A stretch of DNA of 64,000 nucleotides, from NCBI GenBank assembly GCA_903903985.1, contig CAIVAT010000022.1, positions 1 through 64,000 on the forward strand. The letters are read 5' to 3'. Shown one piece after another: positions 43,587 through 52,858 of the stretch. The notes beneath the pieces are model-generated. The model ran no database searches and was not told where the DNA came from. It worked only from the letters and a program-made list of their open reading frames with translations. This DNA comes from an uncultured Bacteroidales bacterium (GTDB lineage Bacteria > Bacteroidota > Bacteroidia > Bacteroidales > FEN-979). The position numbers and the translations under genes were made by a program. Position 1 is the stretch's first letter. Every line of letters begins with the position of its first letter.

Positions 43587-45083
43587 ATGAAGACAATGAA
43601 AAATTATAAAATATACCTCGGAATTTTGATCCTGGGAGTTTTCATCCTGAACTCCTGCTCAAAAAGTTTCCTGGAAGTAGAGCCAAAAGGCACCACACTG
43701 GAAACCAATTATTATAAAAACGCAGATGAAGCATACAAGGGCCTGGTTTCATGCTATGATCCTTTGGGAACCGAATGCGGGGTCACTTACTCGAATAAAA
43801 TAGGACCGCTCAATTCCGCCTCCGATGATTGTTACGCAGGTGGCGGCAGTTCCTCGGATGTACCTGCCTGGCAGGTTTGGAATAACTACACCATCGATGC
43901 CGCAACCGGAATACAGGCTGATTTCTGGAGCAGAAATTTCACCGGGGTTTACAGGTCGAACACCCTCCTGTCAAAACTTCCCGCAGTGCCTATGGATGAA
44001 ACCCTGAAAGCAAGATACATTGCAGAATGTAAATTTTTACGTGCCTATTTCTATTTTGACCTGGTGCGCCTGTTTAAAAATGTACCCTTGTTCACCAGCC
44101 CGCTTCCGCCCAGTGAATATTTTAATGTCGTTCAGGCCACCCCGGAAGCAGTTTATGCACAGGTGGAGAAAGACCTGACCGAGGCAATAATTGACCTGCC
44201 GGATGCAGTCACTCCCGACGAAAATGGCCGCGCCACCTCAATGGCTGCACGGGCCTTACTCGGGAAAGTGATCCTGTATCAGAATAATGAAAGCCGCATG
44301 CAGATTGCTGCAGACCTTTTTGAGATCGTAAATTCGTCCCCGAATTATCATTTGCAGGCAGATTATGGCCAGATTTTCCGTCCCGATAATAAATTCAACA
44401 GCGAGTCCATTTTCGAAATTGTTCATACAGCCCAGGCCCTGTCAGGCTGGGGATCATGGCCAAATTTCGAAGGCAATGTCTATACACAGATGGTTGGTCC
44501 GCGCGCTTATACCGGCCCGACTTTTAAGGCCGGGTATGGATTTAACCCGATCACTCCCGAACTGGTCAATTTCATGAAAAACGATCCAAGGTATAAATAT
44601 ACCATCGTAAACATCGACAGCATGAAAACTGCCGGGCTGTGTACTTATGAAAAAAGTTATCAGAACACGGGGTACTTTACGTTAAAATTTGCCCCATTGG
44701 CTGAATTTTATTCCACCATCGGAGGAGACCCTGTTCTAAACTATCCCAACGATGTCATGGAAATCCGCCTGGCCGACACCTACCTGATGGAAGCAGAAGC
44801 ATTGGTGCGCGGGAACGGAAATTTAGCAAAGGCCCAGGATTATCTTGACCGCGTGCGTGCCCGTGTCGGACTTTCCCCTGTACCTGTCACGCTTGATAAC
44901 ATTAAAAAAGAACGTCGACTGGAACTCGCTACGGAAGGCCATCGCTGGTTTGACCTGGTCCGTTGGGGAGATGCAGCAACCGCTTTGGCATCCAAGGGCT
45001 TTACTCAGAATAAAAATGAGATATTGCCCATTCCGCTTGCTGAACTTACGAATACAAAACTGAAGCAAAATCCCGGGTATTGA
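43587..45083 (+). CDS. SusD/RagB-type glycan-binding lipoprotein 2
   Basis: 498 residues. The lipoprotein signal ends ILNSC and continues SKSFLEVEPKG. SusD signatures: AECKFLRAYFYFDLVRLFKNVPL, MEIRLADTYLMEAEALVR, KKERRLELATEGHRWFDLVRWG and a final QNPGY. A second ATG three codons in (MKNYKIYLG) is also plausible as the start. It is the partner of SusC-2, 12 bases upstream. A block of short repeats follows the stop codon. Confidence 0.96.
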   Translation: MKTMKNYKIYLGILILGVFILNSCSKSFLEVEPKGTTLETNYYKNADEAYKGLVSCYDPLGTECGVTYSNKIGPLNSASDDCYAGGGSSSDVPAWQVWNNYTIDAATGIQADFWSRNFTGVYRSNTLLSKLPAVPMDETLKARYIAECKFLRAYFYFDLVRLFKNVPLFTSPLPPSEYFNVVQATPEAVYAQVEKDLTEAIIDLPDAVTPDENGRATSMAARALLGKVILYQNNESRMQIAADLFEIVNSSPNYHLQADYGQIFRPDNKFNSESIFEIVHTAQALSGWGSWPNFEGNVYTQMVGPRAYTGPTFKAGYGFNPITPELVNFMKNDPRYKYTIVNIDSMKTAGLCTYEKSYQNTGYFTLKFAPLAEFYSTIGGDPVLNYPNDVMEIRLADTYLMEAEALVRGNGNLAKAQDYLDRVRARVGLSPVPVTLDNIKKERRLELATEGHRWFDLVRWGDAATALASKGFTQNKNEILPIPLAELTNTKLKQNPGY

Positions 45084-45094
45084 TTTGTAAAAAT

Positions 45095-45234
45095 TTCACG
45101 CGGATTTCCGCAGATTATTTCACGCAGATTTTCGCAGATTACTGCGCAGATTTTCGCAGAGAAAATTTCTTACAACAAATTTCTGCGACTGTCTGCACCA
45201 AAAAATCCGCGAAATCTGCGTGAACTATTTTAAT
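45095..45234. repeat. Direct and inverted repeats built on CGCAGATTTTCGCAGA
   Basis: Two copies of a 24-base unit (TTTCACGCRGATTTYCGCAGATTA type) are followed by a shorter copy (CGCAGATTTTCGCAGAG). A reverse-oriented copy at about 45212-45233 reads AAATCCGCGAAATCTGCGTG. Together they could fold into a long hairpin between SusD-2 and GH5. It looks like a dispersed intergenic element rather than an operator. Confidence 0.75.
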
Positions 45235-45284
45235 GATTACCAGGGAAATACTGGCAAAGATGTCATAGGATCGAAAGAAAACAC

Positions 45285-48017
45285 ATGAAGAAATCACTTT
45301 TGCTGTTATTGGCTATTTCGCTGAATATTACGCTGCTGGCCCAGGGATTGAAACGGAGCGGGACAAAAATTGTTGATCAAAACAACCATGAAGTCATCTT
45401 GCGTGGCATGGGACTGGGCGGCTGGATGCTTCAGGAGCCATACATGATGGAAATGAGTGGTTTCGCCAGCGCCCAGTGGGAGATAAAATCAAAAATCCAG
45501 GATCTCATCGGACCAGCCAATACGGAAGCATTTTATAATGCCTGGCATGCCAATCACTGCACTAAAAAAGATATCGATTCCCTGGCCGCCTGGGGATTCA
45601 ATTCTGTGCGGCTCCCGATGCATTATAATTTGTTTACCTTGCCTGTGGAAGAGGAACCTGTGCCCGGAACCCAAACCTGGCTTAACAAAGGATTTGCCCT
45701 GACGGATAGTTTGATCAAATGGTGCTCGGCCAGGCATATGTATGTCATACTCGATTTGCATGCAGCACCGGGGGGCCAGGGGAAGGACTATGCCATATGC
45801 GATGGCAATCCCGCGAAACCATCCCTTTGGGAGAGCGATGCCAACAGGCAAAAAGCCATCGCCCTGTGGAAAAAAATTGCCATGCGTTATGTGAATGAGC
45901 CCTGGGTCGGAGCCTACGACCTGATCAATGAACCCAACTGGAGCTTTACAACCGGTGGAAATCAGAATGGATGCTCTGAAACTTCGAATGCCCCCCTTCG
46001 GCAGTTATATATTGACATTACGAATGCCATCCGGCAGGTTGATCCGGTTCACATGATCATCATTGAAGGCAATTGCTGGGGAAACAACTATGCAGGAATG
46101 TTCCCTTTGTGGGATGCAAACATGGCTTTGAGTTTTCATAAATACTGGTCGTACAATGATCAGAATTCCATCCAGGGGATCATGAACCTCAGAAGCCAGT
46201 ATAATGTTCCGATATGGATGGGAGAATCGGGAGAAAACTCAAATGTCTGGTTTAAAGATGCCATCCAGCTTGTTGAGAAAAATAAAATCGGCTGGGCATG
46301 GTGGCCGCTGAAGAAGATCAATTCCGTAGTCAACCCGATGACCATTGTGAAAACACCTCAATACCAAACTTTACTGGACTATTGGAACAATGGCGGAACA
46401 GCACCCTCATCAGGGTTTGCAACCTACACTTTGATGCAAATGGCAACCAATGCTAAAATCGAAAATTGCATTTTTCGCAAGGATGTCATTGATGCCATGT
46501 TCCGGCAGGTTACTGATTCAACTACCCGGCCTTTTGCCAACCATACCGTTCCTGGAATTGTCCATTCATCCGATTACGACCTGGGAACCAATGGCAAAGC
46601 TTATTCTGATACTGATGTTGCCACCTACCAGGTATCCACTGGTACCTATACCGACTGGAATAGCGGCTATGCGTACAGAAACGATGGCGTGGATATTGAA
46701 ACATCGATGGACCCAATGCTCCTTTCGAACGGGTATGATGTAGGCTGGACCGCTGACAATGAATGGTTGCAATATACCGCCAAGGTTGATTCAACGGCAG
46801 CTTATAATGTACAGGTCCGTTATGCAGGACTGGCCGGTCCTGTTGTCAAACTGGAGGCCAATGATGTGGATATAACAGGTTCACTGGCCGTTCCAACCAC
46901 CGGTGGAAATCAGATCTGGAGCAACAGTTTATTTAATGACGTGATTCTCTATAAAGGCACAAAAAAATTGAAAGTTGTGTTCGAAAAAGGTGGAATGAAC
47001 CTCGGGTTTCTTGGGTTTTCGATCAGTAAAAAACTTTCTGACGTTCCTTTTAAACCGGTTTCTGCCGGCACATCCGAAGTGGGGAACCCGATCACCATCA
47101 GTTTTAACAAAATGGTTGTGGATACTTCTGTTTCTTCGGCTGGTTTCAGTTGCACCCTGAATGGCAATCCAGTAACTGTTTCGGGCCTGGGGATGGGCAA
47201 TAACTCCTTCCAGGTTGTTTTCAACATTGAGCAGCAAATAGTGGATGGGGATACCATCAAGCTCAGCTATTCCGGTGGCCGCGTTATGGCTACCGACGGA
47301 ACCATGCTTGAAAAATTCTCAAACCTGGTGGTAAAAAACAACCTGCCTTTAAACCTTCGGGTACCTGGTAAAATTGAAGCGGAGGCATTCAGCTTAAACC
47401 AGGGACTAAGCCTCGAAGCTTGCACCGATATTGGTGGCGGAGAGGATGTCGGGTTTACCGATCCCGGTGATTACCTCGACTATCAGATCAAAGTGGCGAA
47501 GACGGCCAAATACAACATGGAAATACGGGTCGCCAGCCTGAATACTACCGGGATCATCCAGGCGCAACAGTTAAATGACCAGGGCATGGTGCTCAACTTC
47601 AGCACCATCTACCTGCCGGTTACGGGAGGATGGCAAACTTGGAAAAGCATCGTCGCCGAAATGTCTCTGACCGAAGGCATCGGCAGGTTGCGGATTAAAA
47701 TACTGAAGAAAGAGTTCAATCTGAATTGGTACAAATTCTCAGAAAAAGGGGTAGGTACCATCGAACTGAAACCTGGTGAATTAGTAGTTTATCCAAACCC
47801 GGTGAATGATGAGCTGACCATTGAAATTCCAAACTCCATCGGACAGGATAAAACATTGATATTCCGCAATCTGAACGGTGTTGTGGTGAAGACAATGGAA
47901 TTTACCGGTTCAGACGGACCCCGGCAGGTCTATGTCGGCGACATCCCGAAAGGATTCTATTTTTTGGAGGTGGATATTTCGGGAATCATCCACCGGACTA
48001 AATTAATTGTGCAATAG
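45285..48017 (+). CDS. GH5 glucanase with two CBM6-like modules and T9SS tail
   Basis: 910 residues. Signal peptide ends ITLLAQ. The GH5 barrel (about 20-355) carries ILRGMGLGGWMLQEP, acid/base Glu216 in DLINEPNW and nucleophile Glu314 in WMGESGEN. A CBM6-like module (about 425-560) contains YRNDGVDIETS and VGWTADNEWLQYTAKV. It is followed by a SwmB-like Ig segment (about 570-685: ITISFNKMVVDTS) and a second CBM6-like module (about 690-810: GKIEAEAFSL, GFTDPGDYLDYQIKV). The sorting tail is VVYPNPVNDELTIE ... GFYFLEVDISG ... TKLIVQ. CBM6 modules often bind beta-1,3-glucans, consistent with a secreted endoglucanase of the laminarin/fungal glucan kind. The subfamily is not assigned. Confidence 0.92.
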   Translation: MKKSLLLLLAISLNITLLAQGLKRSGTKIVDQNNHEVILRGMGLGGWMLQEPYMMEMSGFASAQWEIKSKIQDLIGPANTEAFYNAWHANHCTKKDIDSLAAWGFNSVRLPMHYNLFTLPVEEEPVPGTQTWLNKGFALTDSLIKWCSARHMYVILDLHAAPGGQGKDYAICDGNPAKPSLWESDANRQKAIALWKKIAMRYVNEPWVGAYDLINEPNWSFTTGGNQNGCSETSNAPLRQLYIDITNAIRQVDPVHMIIIEGNCWGNNYAGMFPLWDANMALSFHKYWSYNDQNSIQGIMNLRSQYNVPIWMGESGENSNVWFKDAIQLVEKNKIGWAWWPLKKINSVVNPMTIVKTPQYQTLLDYWNNGGTAPSSGFATYTLMQMATNAKIENCIFRKDVIDAMFRQVTDSTTRPFANHTVPGIVHSSDYDLGTNGKAYSDTDVATYQVSTGTYTDWNSGYAYRNDGVDIETSMDPMLLSNGYDVGWTADNEWLQYTAKVDSTAAYNVQVRYAGLAGPVVKLEANDVDITGSLAVPTTGGNQIWSNSLFNDVILYKGTKKLKVVFEKGGMNLGFLGFSISKKLSDVPFKPVSAGTSEVGNPITISFNKMVVDTSVSSAGFSCTLNGNPVTVSGLGMGNNSFQVVFNIEQQIVDGDTIKLSYSGGRVMATDGTMLEKFSNLVVKNNLPLNLRVPGKIEAEAFSLNQGLSLEACTDIGGGEDVGFTDPGDYLDYQIKVAKTAKYNMEIRVASLNTTGIIQAQQLNDQGMVLNFSTIYLPVTGGWQTWKSIVAEMSLTEGIGRLRIKILKKEFNLNWYKFSEKGVGTIELKPGELVVYPNPVNDELTIEIPNSIGQDKTLIFRNLNGVVVKTMEFTGSDGPRQVYVGDIPKGFYFLEVDISGIIHRTKLIVQ

Positions 48018-48062
48018 AATGCCCACCCATGCCCTCTCCATGCCAGCAGGGAGGGGTTGAGG
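48018..48062. repeat. C-rich/G-rich intergenic remnant
   Basis: GCCCACCCATGCCCTCTCC is followed by GCAGGGAGGGGTTGAGG. It resembles the palindromic repeat at 38705-38815, but the arms pair imperfectly. Confidence 0.4.
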
Positions 48063-48092
48063 AAAGGCACATTATCTCAAATACCCTGTTCC

Positions 48093-49553
48093 ATGAGAAA
48101 AAATCAGCGTTTCACAATCCTTTTATTCACCTGTGCAATGAATATCCTGTTATCAGGGAACCTCCCGGCAGCACCTGCCGCCCGTGCCGGTAAAAAGGTT
48201 ACCGTTTATACCACGGCGGAAAATACCAGTTATCGGATATCCATAACCGATACCCTGCACCTGGCAGATTTCGGCCAGCCTTTTGAAACCCAGCCATGTG
48301 TTTTTGTGGATCCATCAAAAACATTCCAGACATTCATCGGCATCGGCGCAGCCTTAACGGATGCTGCTGCTGAAACCTTTGCAAAAATGCCAAAGGGGAA
48401 GCAACACGAGATCCTGCAGCAATATTTTGACGAGAAAAAGGGAATTGGCTATACCCTTGCACGAACCAACATCCATAGTTGCGATTTTTCCAGCGGCAGT
48501 TATACCTATGTAGATGAAAATGATGCCGCATTAAAATCATTCAGCGTCGCGCACGACAGGGAATTCCGTATCCCATTCATCAAACAGGCCATTGTGGCTG
48601 CAGGCGGAACACTTACACTCTTTGCAAGTCCATGGAGCCCGCCGGGCTGGATGAAAGACAACAACGACATGTTGCATGGCGGAAAACTGAAACCTGAATT
48701 TTATCAGAGCTGGGCCGATTATTTTGTTAAGTTTATCAATGCATACCAGGCCGAAGGAATCCCCGTCTGGGGAATCAGTGTTCAGAATGAACCAATGGCA
48801 AAGCAAATATGGGAATCATGTCTTTTTTCAGCTGAAGAAGAAAGAGACTTTATTAAGAATTTCCTGGGTCCGACTTTAAGGAAATCAAATATGCAAGAGA
48901 AAAAACTCATTGCCTGGGACCATAACCGCGATCTGATTTATCAGCGTGCGAGCACCATCCTGTCAGATCCCGAAGCAGCCAAATATGTCTGGGGAATCGG
49001 ATTTCACTGGTATGAGAACTGGACCGGCGGCGGAAATATCTATGACAACGTCAAACGTGTTTCAGAGGCATTTCCAGACAAACACCTGATATTTACCGAA
49101 GGCTGTGCCGAGTCTTTTACTTTCAGCAAAATGAATGATTGGAAATGGGGAGAAATGTACGGGCGTTCCATGATCAATGATTTCAACAACGGGACGGTCG
49201 GCTGGACCGACTGGAACATCCTGCTGGATGAAACGGGTGGCCCCAACCATGTCAACAATCTTTGTTTTGCACCGCTTCATGCCAACACGAAAACAGGTGA
49301 ATTATATTATCTGAATTCATTTTATTATATCGGACATTTCTCCAAGTTCATCCGCCCTGGTGCGAAAAGAATCATCAGCGCGACAAGCCGCGGGCAATTT
49401 CTCACAACGGCGTTCCGGAACAATGATGGAAGAATTGTCGTCATCGTGATGAACCAGAGCAACGATCATATTCCATACCGGTTATGGATTGCAGGGCAGG
49501 CTGCAGAGATCATAAGTTTGCCGCATTCCATACAAACTTTGGTGGTGGAGTAA
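48093..49553 (+). CDS. GH30 glucosidase/glucanase (second copy)
   Basis: 486 residues from the ATG at 48093. The upstream TTG at 48057 is rejected because it falls in the intergenic repeat. The signal-like N-terminus is MRKNQRFTILLFTCAMNILLSG; no lipobox. GH30 motifs: TFIGIGAALTDAAAETFAK, LFASPWSPPGWMKDNNDML, acid/base Glu233 in SVQNEPMA, nucleophile Glu336 in LIFTEGCAES, and HFSKFIRPGAKRIIS. This copy resembles the glucosylceramidase-like GH30_1 group more than the first does (TEGCAES nucleophile context), so the two GH30 enzymes probably differ in specificity. It is predicted periplasmic, where it would trim imported oligosaccharides. Confidence 0.9.
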   Translation: MRKNQRFTILLFTCAMNILLSGNLPAAPAARAGKKVTVYTTAENTSYRISITDTLHLADFGQPFETQPCVFVDPSKTFQTFIGIGAALTDAAAETFAKMPKGKQHEILQQYFDEKKGIGYTLARTNIHSCDFSSGSYTYVDENDAALKSFSVAHDREFRIPFIKQAIVAAGGTLTLFASPWSPPGWMKDNNDMLHGGKLKPEFYQSWADYFVKFINAYQAEGIPVWGISVQNEPMAKQIWESCLFSAEEERDFIKNFLGPTLRKSNMQEKKLIAWDHNRDLIYQRASTILSDPEAAKYVWGIGFHWYENWTGGGNIYDNVKRVSEAFPDKHLIFTEGCAESFTFSKMNDWKWGEMYGRSMINDFNNGTVGWTDWNILLDETGGPNHVNNLCFAPLHANTKTGELYYLNSFYYIGHFSKFIRPGAKRIISATSRGQFLTTAFRNNDGRIVVIVMNQSNDHIPYRLWIAGQAAEIISLPHSIQTLVVE

Positions 49554-49554
49554 A

Positions 49555-49620
49555 ATACCTCATCCCCTGGCTCCTTCTCCTCAACGAGAAGGGGAATTCC
49601 CGTTCCTTTCCCTGCTGCGA
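49555..49620. repeat. Palindromic intergenic repeat
   Basis: CCTTCTC (49573-49579), loop CTCAAC plus a spacer base, GAGAAGG (49586-49592), flanked by CATCCCCTGG. It belongs to the same C/T-rich type as the element at 38705. It lies between the second GH30 and the regulator. Confidence 0.55.
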
Positions 49621-49787
49621 CATCACAGCCCGGCAATGGGCTGCAGACACCGGAAATTTTGAAGTCCTGGCTGGAAGCTCCTCCGCCGATATCAGAATTA
49701 AAACCAATCTCCTTGTAAAATAACTGCCGAAAATCATTAATTTTGTTCAACCGGGTTTATTTCAGGATTTCACCGGGCTGCCTATCC

Positions 49788-52646
49788 ATGAACATAAATC
49801 GTATTCTCTTTCCGTTTTTCATTTGTTTATCGTTAGCCATGACCGTCCCGGCTTGGTCGCAATCAGGATACCTGGTCAAGCATTATTCAAAACAGGATTA
49901 CCATGCCGGCAGTCAGAATTGGTCGATCGAGGCCGATGGTCATGGTTTCGTGTATGTTGCGAATAACGACGGGCTGATCATCTTCGATGGTACAGGTTGG
50001 AAAACATACCGCAATGCAGACCAGTCGATTTTACGTTCCGTTCATGTTGCCACCGGGGGCAACATTTATACCGGCTCCTATGAGGAGTTTGGGTTCTGGA
50101 AAGAAAATGCGGATCACGAATTGTTTTATACCAGCCTGAAACCTCTTTCCGGGGATAGCGCATTTCATAACAGTGAAGTCTGGAAAATTGTAGAACACCA
50201 TGGCAAGATCTACTTTCAGAGTTTTTCCTCCTTGTTTGTCTATGACCATCACACGGTGAAACCCGTGAAATTGCCCGGGAGTATCATCTTTCTACTCAAG
50301 GCCAGGGAAAGACTGTTCGTCCAGGTGATCAATGGCAGCCTGTATGAGATGGTAAACGAACAGCTTAAAATCATTGACACAGGGAATGCACTGATCGGGA
50401 CCGAGGTTAAAACCATCCTGCCATTCAGGGAAAATAGTTTTCTTATCGGAACAACCTCCCATGGATTATTTGTATTTGATGGTAAAACAATCACTCCCTG
50501 GAAAATCCCGGCCAATGAAAAATTCAAAGAATTCCAGATTAATAATGGCCTGGCACTGGGGAACCGGCTTATTTTCGGAACGATCGTCAAAGGATTGATC
50601 ATCCTTGACATGGAGGGAAACATTATTCACCACATGCATGATGAAAATGTCCTGCAAAACAACACCGTGCTCTCGCTTTGCAGCGACGCAAACGGTACCG
50701 TATGGGTTGGGCTTGACAACGGAATTGATCATATTTTTTTCGATAACCTGATCGATATCTACCAGGAAAGGGGTGCGCAGCTTGGCGCTGTTTATACGGC
50801 CGCATTTTTACATAACACGCTCTATTTGGGGACCAACCGTGGAATTTTCACCTATCGCCTGGATTCAGCTTCCGGGGTATTCTCTTACGGTGGGTTTCTG
50901 AATAATTCCCAGGGACAGGTCTGGGAATTAAAGGTGATCGATGGACAGCTCTTTTGCGGACATACATCAGGAACTTTTATCGTGGAAGGAAATAACCTGA
51001 GGGAAATTTCTGACGTCAGCGGAGGGTTTTGCATACAAAAGGTCCTTTCAAACCAGGGTGAATTTCTGATCCAAAGCACCTATTCCCCGCTGGTGATCTT
51101 TAACAAAGCGGAAAAAAACTGGAGATTTTCCCGACAGGTAAAGGGATACCTTGAACCCTCACGGTTTTTGGAGATGGATCATCTTGGAAATGCATGGGTG
51201 GGTCACACGGTAAAGGGGTTATACAAACTTCAGCTTTCAAAAACGCTTGACAGTGTCACCTCTAAGGTTGCTTTTGGCAAGAAGGACGGATTGCCATCTG
51301 ATTTCGGGATCAGGGTTTTTAATATTGGCAACCGTGTCGTTTTTACCACAGGATCAAAACTGTTTACCTGGGATGACCTGAAAAATAAAATGATCCAGTA
51401 CGATGAACTGAACAAACAGTTGCAGGGATTTGAATCATGTTCAAGAATTATCAGGAAAGACAATGACAGCTACTGGTTTATCAGGAAAAACGACATTGGC
51501 CTCTTTAAAATCAAAGACAATAAAGCCACCATGCTCCTGCATCTTTTTTTACCCCTGTATGCGATACAGATGGTGGATAACTATGAGAACCTGGCGCCAC
51601 TTGATGAAAACAGGCAGTTGATCTGCCTTGATAATGGTTTTGCCATCATCAACATGGAACTCCTGAATAAAGGATTAAAAGATAATTCAAAATTGCTGTT
51701 CAGAAATGTTTACTGCCTGGATTCAAAAGGCAGCAAACAACGGCTCGACCCGGCTGATAATAATGCCGCCATCCCGTATGCCTTGAATACCCTCTCTTTT
51801 ACGTTTGTTTCAATCAACAACCGTCATCTCTCCCAGCTTTATCAATACAGGCTGAGCGGAATCGATAATGACTGGAGTGAATGGACTCCTGTTACGGAAG
51901 TCACCTATACCCGTCTTCCCAAAGGAAATTATACGTTCCTTGTAAGAAGTCTGACAAGTACGGGAAAAGTTACTGACCCCATCAAAATGCATTTCAGGGT
52001 GAAACCTGCCTGGTATGCCAGTACGCTGGCATGGATCTTTTACTTCCTTTTTACTGCAGGAGTATTTATAGTCAGCCGGTATTACTTCAGGCGCAGAGTG
52101 ATCCGGCATCACGCACAGTTGCGGCGTGAAGATGAAGCAAGGTCACTGCTCGAAAAACAGCAAGCCGAAAAGGAGATCATCAAATTGCAGAATGAAAAGC
52201 TTCAGTCGGAAATTTCTCATAAGAACATTCAACTGGCCGACTCCACAATGGCCATCATTAAAAAGAATGAGCTCCTGATCGGGATCAAGGATGAACTTGA
52301 CCGGCAGCGCGAAAAACTGGGTCTGGATTATCCCAAACGGTATTTTGAGCATCTCCTTACCCTTATCAATAAAAATATCTCCAATGACAACGACTGGGAA
52401 ATCTTTGAATCCCTTTTCGACCAGGCTCATGAGAATTTCTTCAAGCGGCTGAAAGAGGCTTACCCCGATCTGACCCAAAGCGATCTGAAACTTTGTGCCT
52501 ATCTGAAGCTAAACCTTTCATCCAAGGAAATTGCACCCTTGCTCAACATCAGCTTCAGGGGTGTTGAAACCAGGAGGTACCGGTTGCGCCGGAGGTTAAC
52601 GCTGGCCTCTGATGACAACCTTGTGGAATTTATCATGCAATTTTAG
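49788..52646 (+). CDS. Membrane-tethered one-component regulator: sensor propeller, Y_Y_Y, TM, coiled coil, LuxR-like HTH
   Basis: 952 residues from the ATG at 49788, giving signal MNINRILFPFFICLSLAMTV. The periplasmic part (about 25-640) has Reg_prop-like blades (NGTVWVGLDNGIDHI, LGNAWVGHTVKGLYKL). A Y_Y_Y domain follows (about 680-740: RLSGIDNDWSEWTP, YTRLPKGNYTFLVRS), a TM helix (about 745-767), a charged coiled coil (about 770-830) and a C-terminal LuxR/GerE-like helix-turn-helix (about 890-940: LTQSDLKLCAYLKLNLSSKEIAPLLNIS). No kinase or receiver is present, so a glycan signal must act directly through the membrane on DNA binding. It is the only regulator in the glucan locus and probably controls it. 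Confidence 0.88.
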   Translation: MNINRILFPFFICLSLAMTVPAWSQSGYLVKHYSKQDYHAGSQNWSIEADGHGFVYVANNDGLIIFDGTGWKTYRNADQSILRSVHVATGGNIYTGSYEEFGFWKENADHELFYTSLKPLSGDSAFHNSEVWKIVEHHGKIYFQSFSSLFVYDHHTVKPVKLPGSIIFLLKARERLFVQVINGSLYEMVNEQLKIIDTGNALIGTEVKTILPFRENSFLIGTTSHGLFVFDGKTITPWKIPANEKFKEFQINNGLALGNRLIFGTIVKGLIILDMEGNIIHHMHDENVLQNNTVLSLCSDANGTVWVGLDNGIDHIFFDNLIDIYQERGAQLGAVYTAAFLHNTLYLGTNRGIFTYRLDSASGVFSYGGFLNNSQGQVWELKVIDGQLFCGHTSGTFIVEGNNLREISDVSGGFCIQKVLSNQGEFLIQSTYSPLVIFNKAEKNWRFSRQVKGYLEPSRFLEMDHLGNAWVGHTVKGLYKLQLSKTLDSVTSKVAFGKKDGLPSDFGIRVFNIGNRVVFTTGSKLFTWDDLKNKMIQYDELNKQLQGFESCSRIIRKDNDSYWFIRKNDIGLFKIKDNKATMLLHLFLPLYAIQMVDNYENLAPLDENRQLICLDNGFAIINMELLNKGLKDNSKLLFRNVYCLDSKGSKQRLDPADNNAAIPYALNTLSFTFVSINNRHLSQLYQYRLSGIDNDWSEWTPVTEVTYTRLPKGNYTFLVRSLTSTGKVTDPIKMHFRVKPAWYASTLAWIFYFLFTAGVFIVSRYYFRRRVIRHHAQLRREDEARSLLEKQQAEKEIIKLQNEKLQSEISHKNIQLADSTMAIIKKNELLIGIKDELDRQREKLGLDYPKRYFEHLLTLINKNISNDNDWEIFESLFDQAHENFFKRLKEAYPDLTQSDLKLCAYLKLNLSSKEIAPLLNISFRGVETRRYRLRRRLTLASDDNLVEFIMQF

Positions 52647-52858
52647 ATTTGCACCCTTCGGCGAAAATGCCCGGAAATTTCGTATCTTTATGCACCCCCG
52701 ATGGGCAACCAACCGTTTGAAGTAGTATTGACGTATGCCCTCAACACCCCCTCAAACCGGTGGTGTAACCGTGTACGGGCTAATTTTGAAGAAGGATTAA
52801 TTTTGAGTCTTTTTTTTTTGTTATTTGGCTCTTCCAAGTAACCGTAAATTACATCATT

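Noticed and set aside
45095-45234. Possible CRISPR array
   Set aside because: Repeats abut with no regular unique spacers, one copy is inverted, and no cas genes are present in the window.
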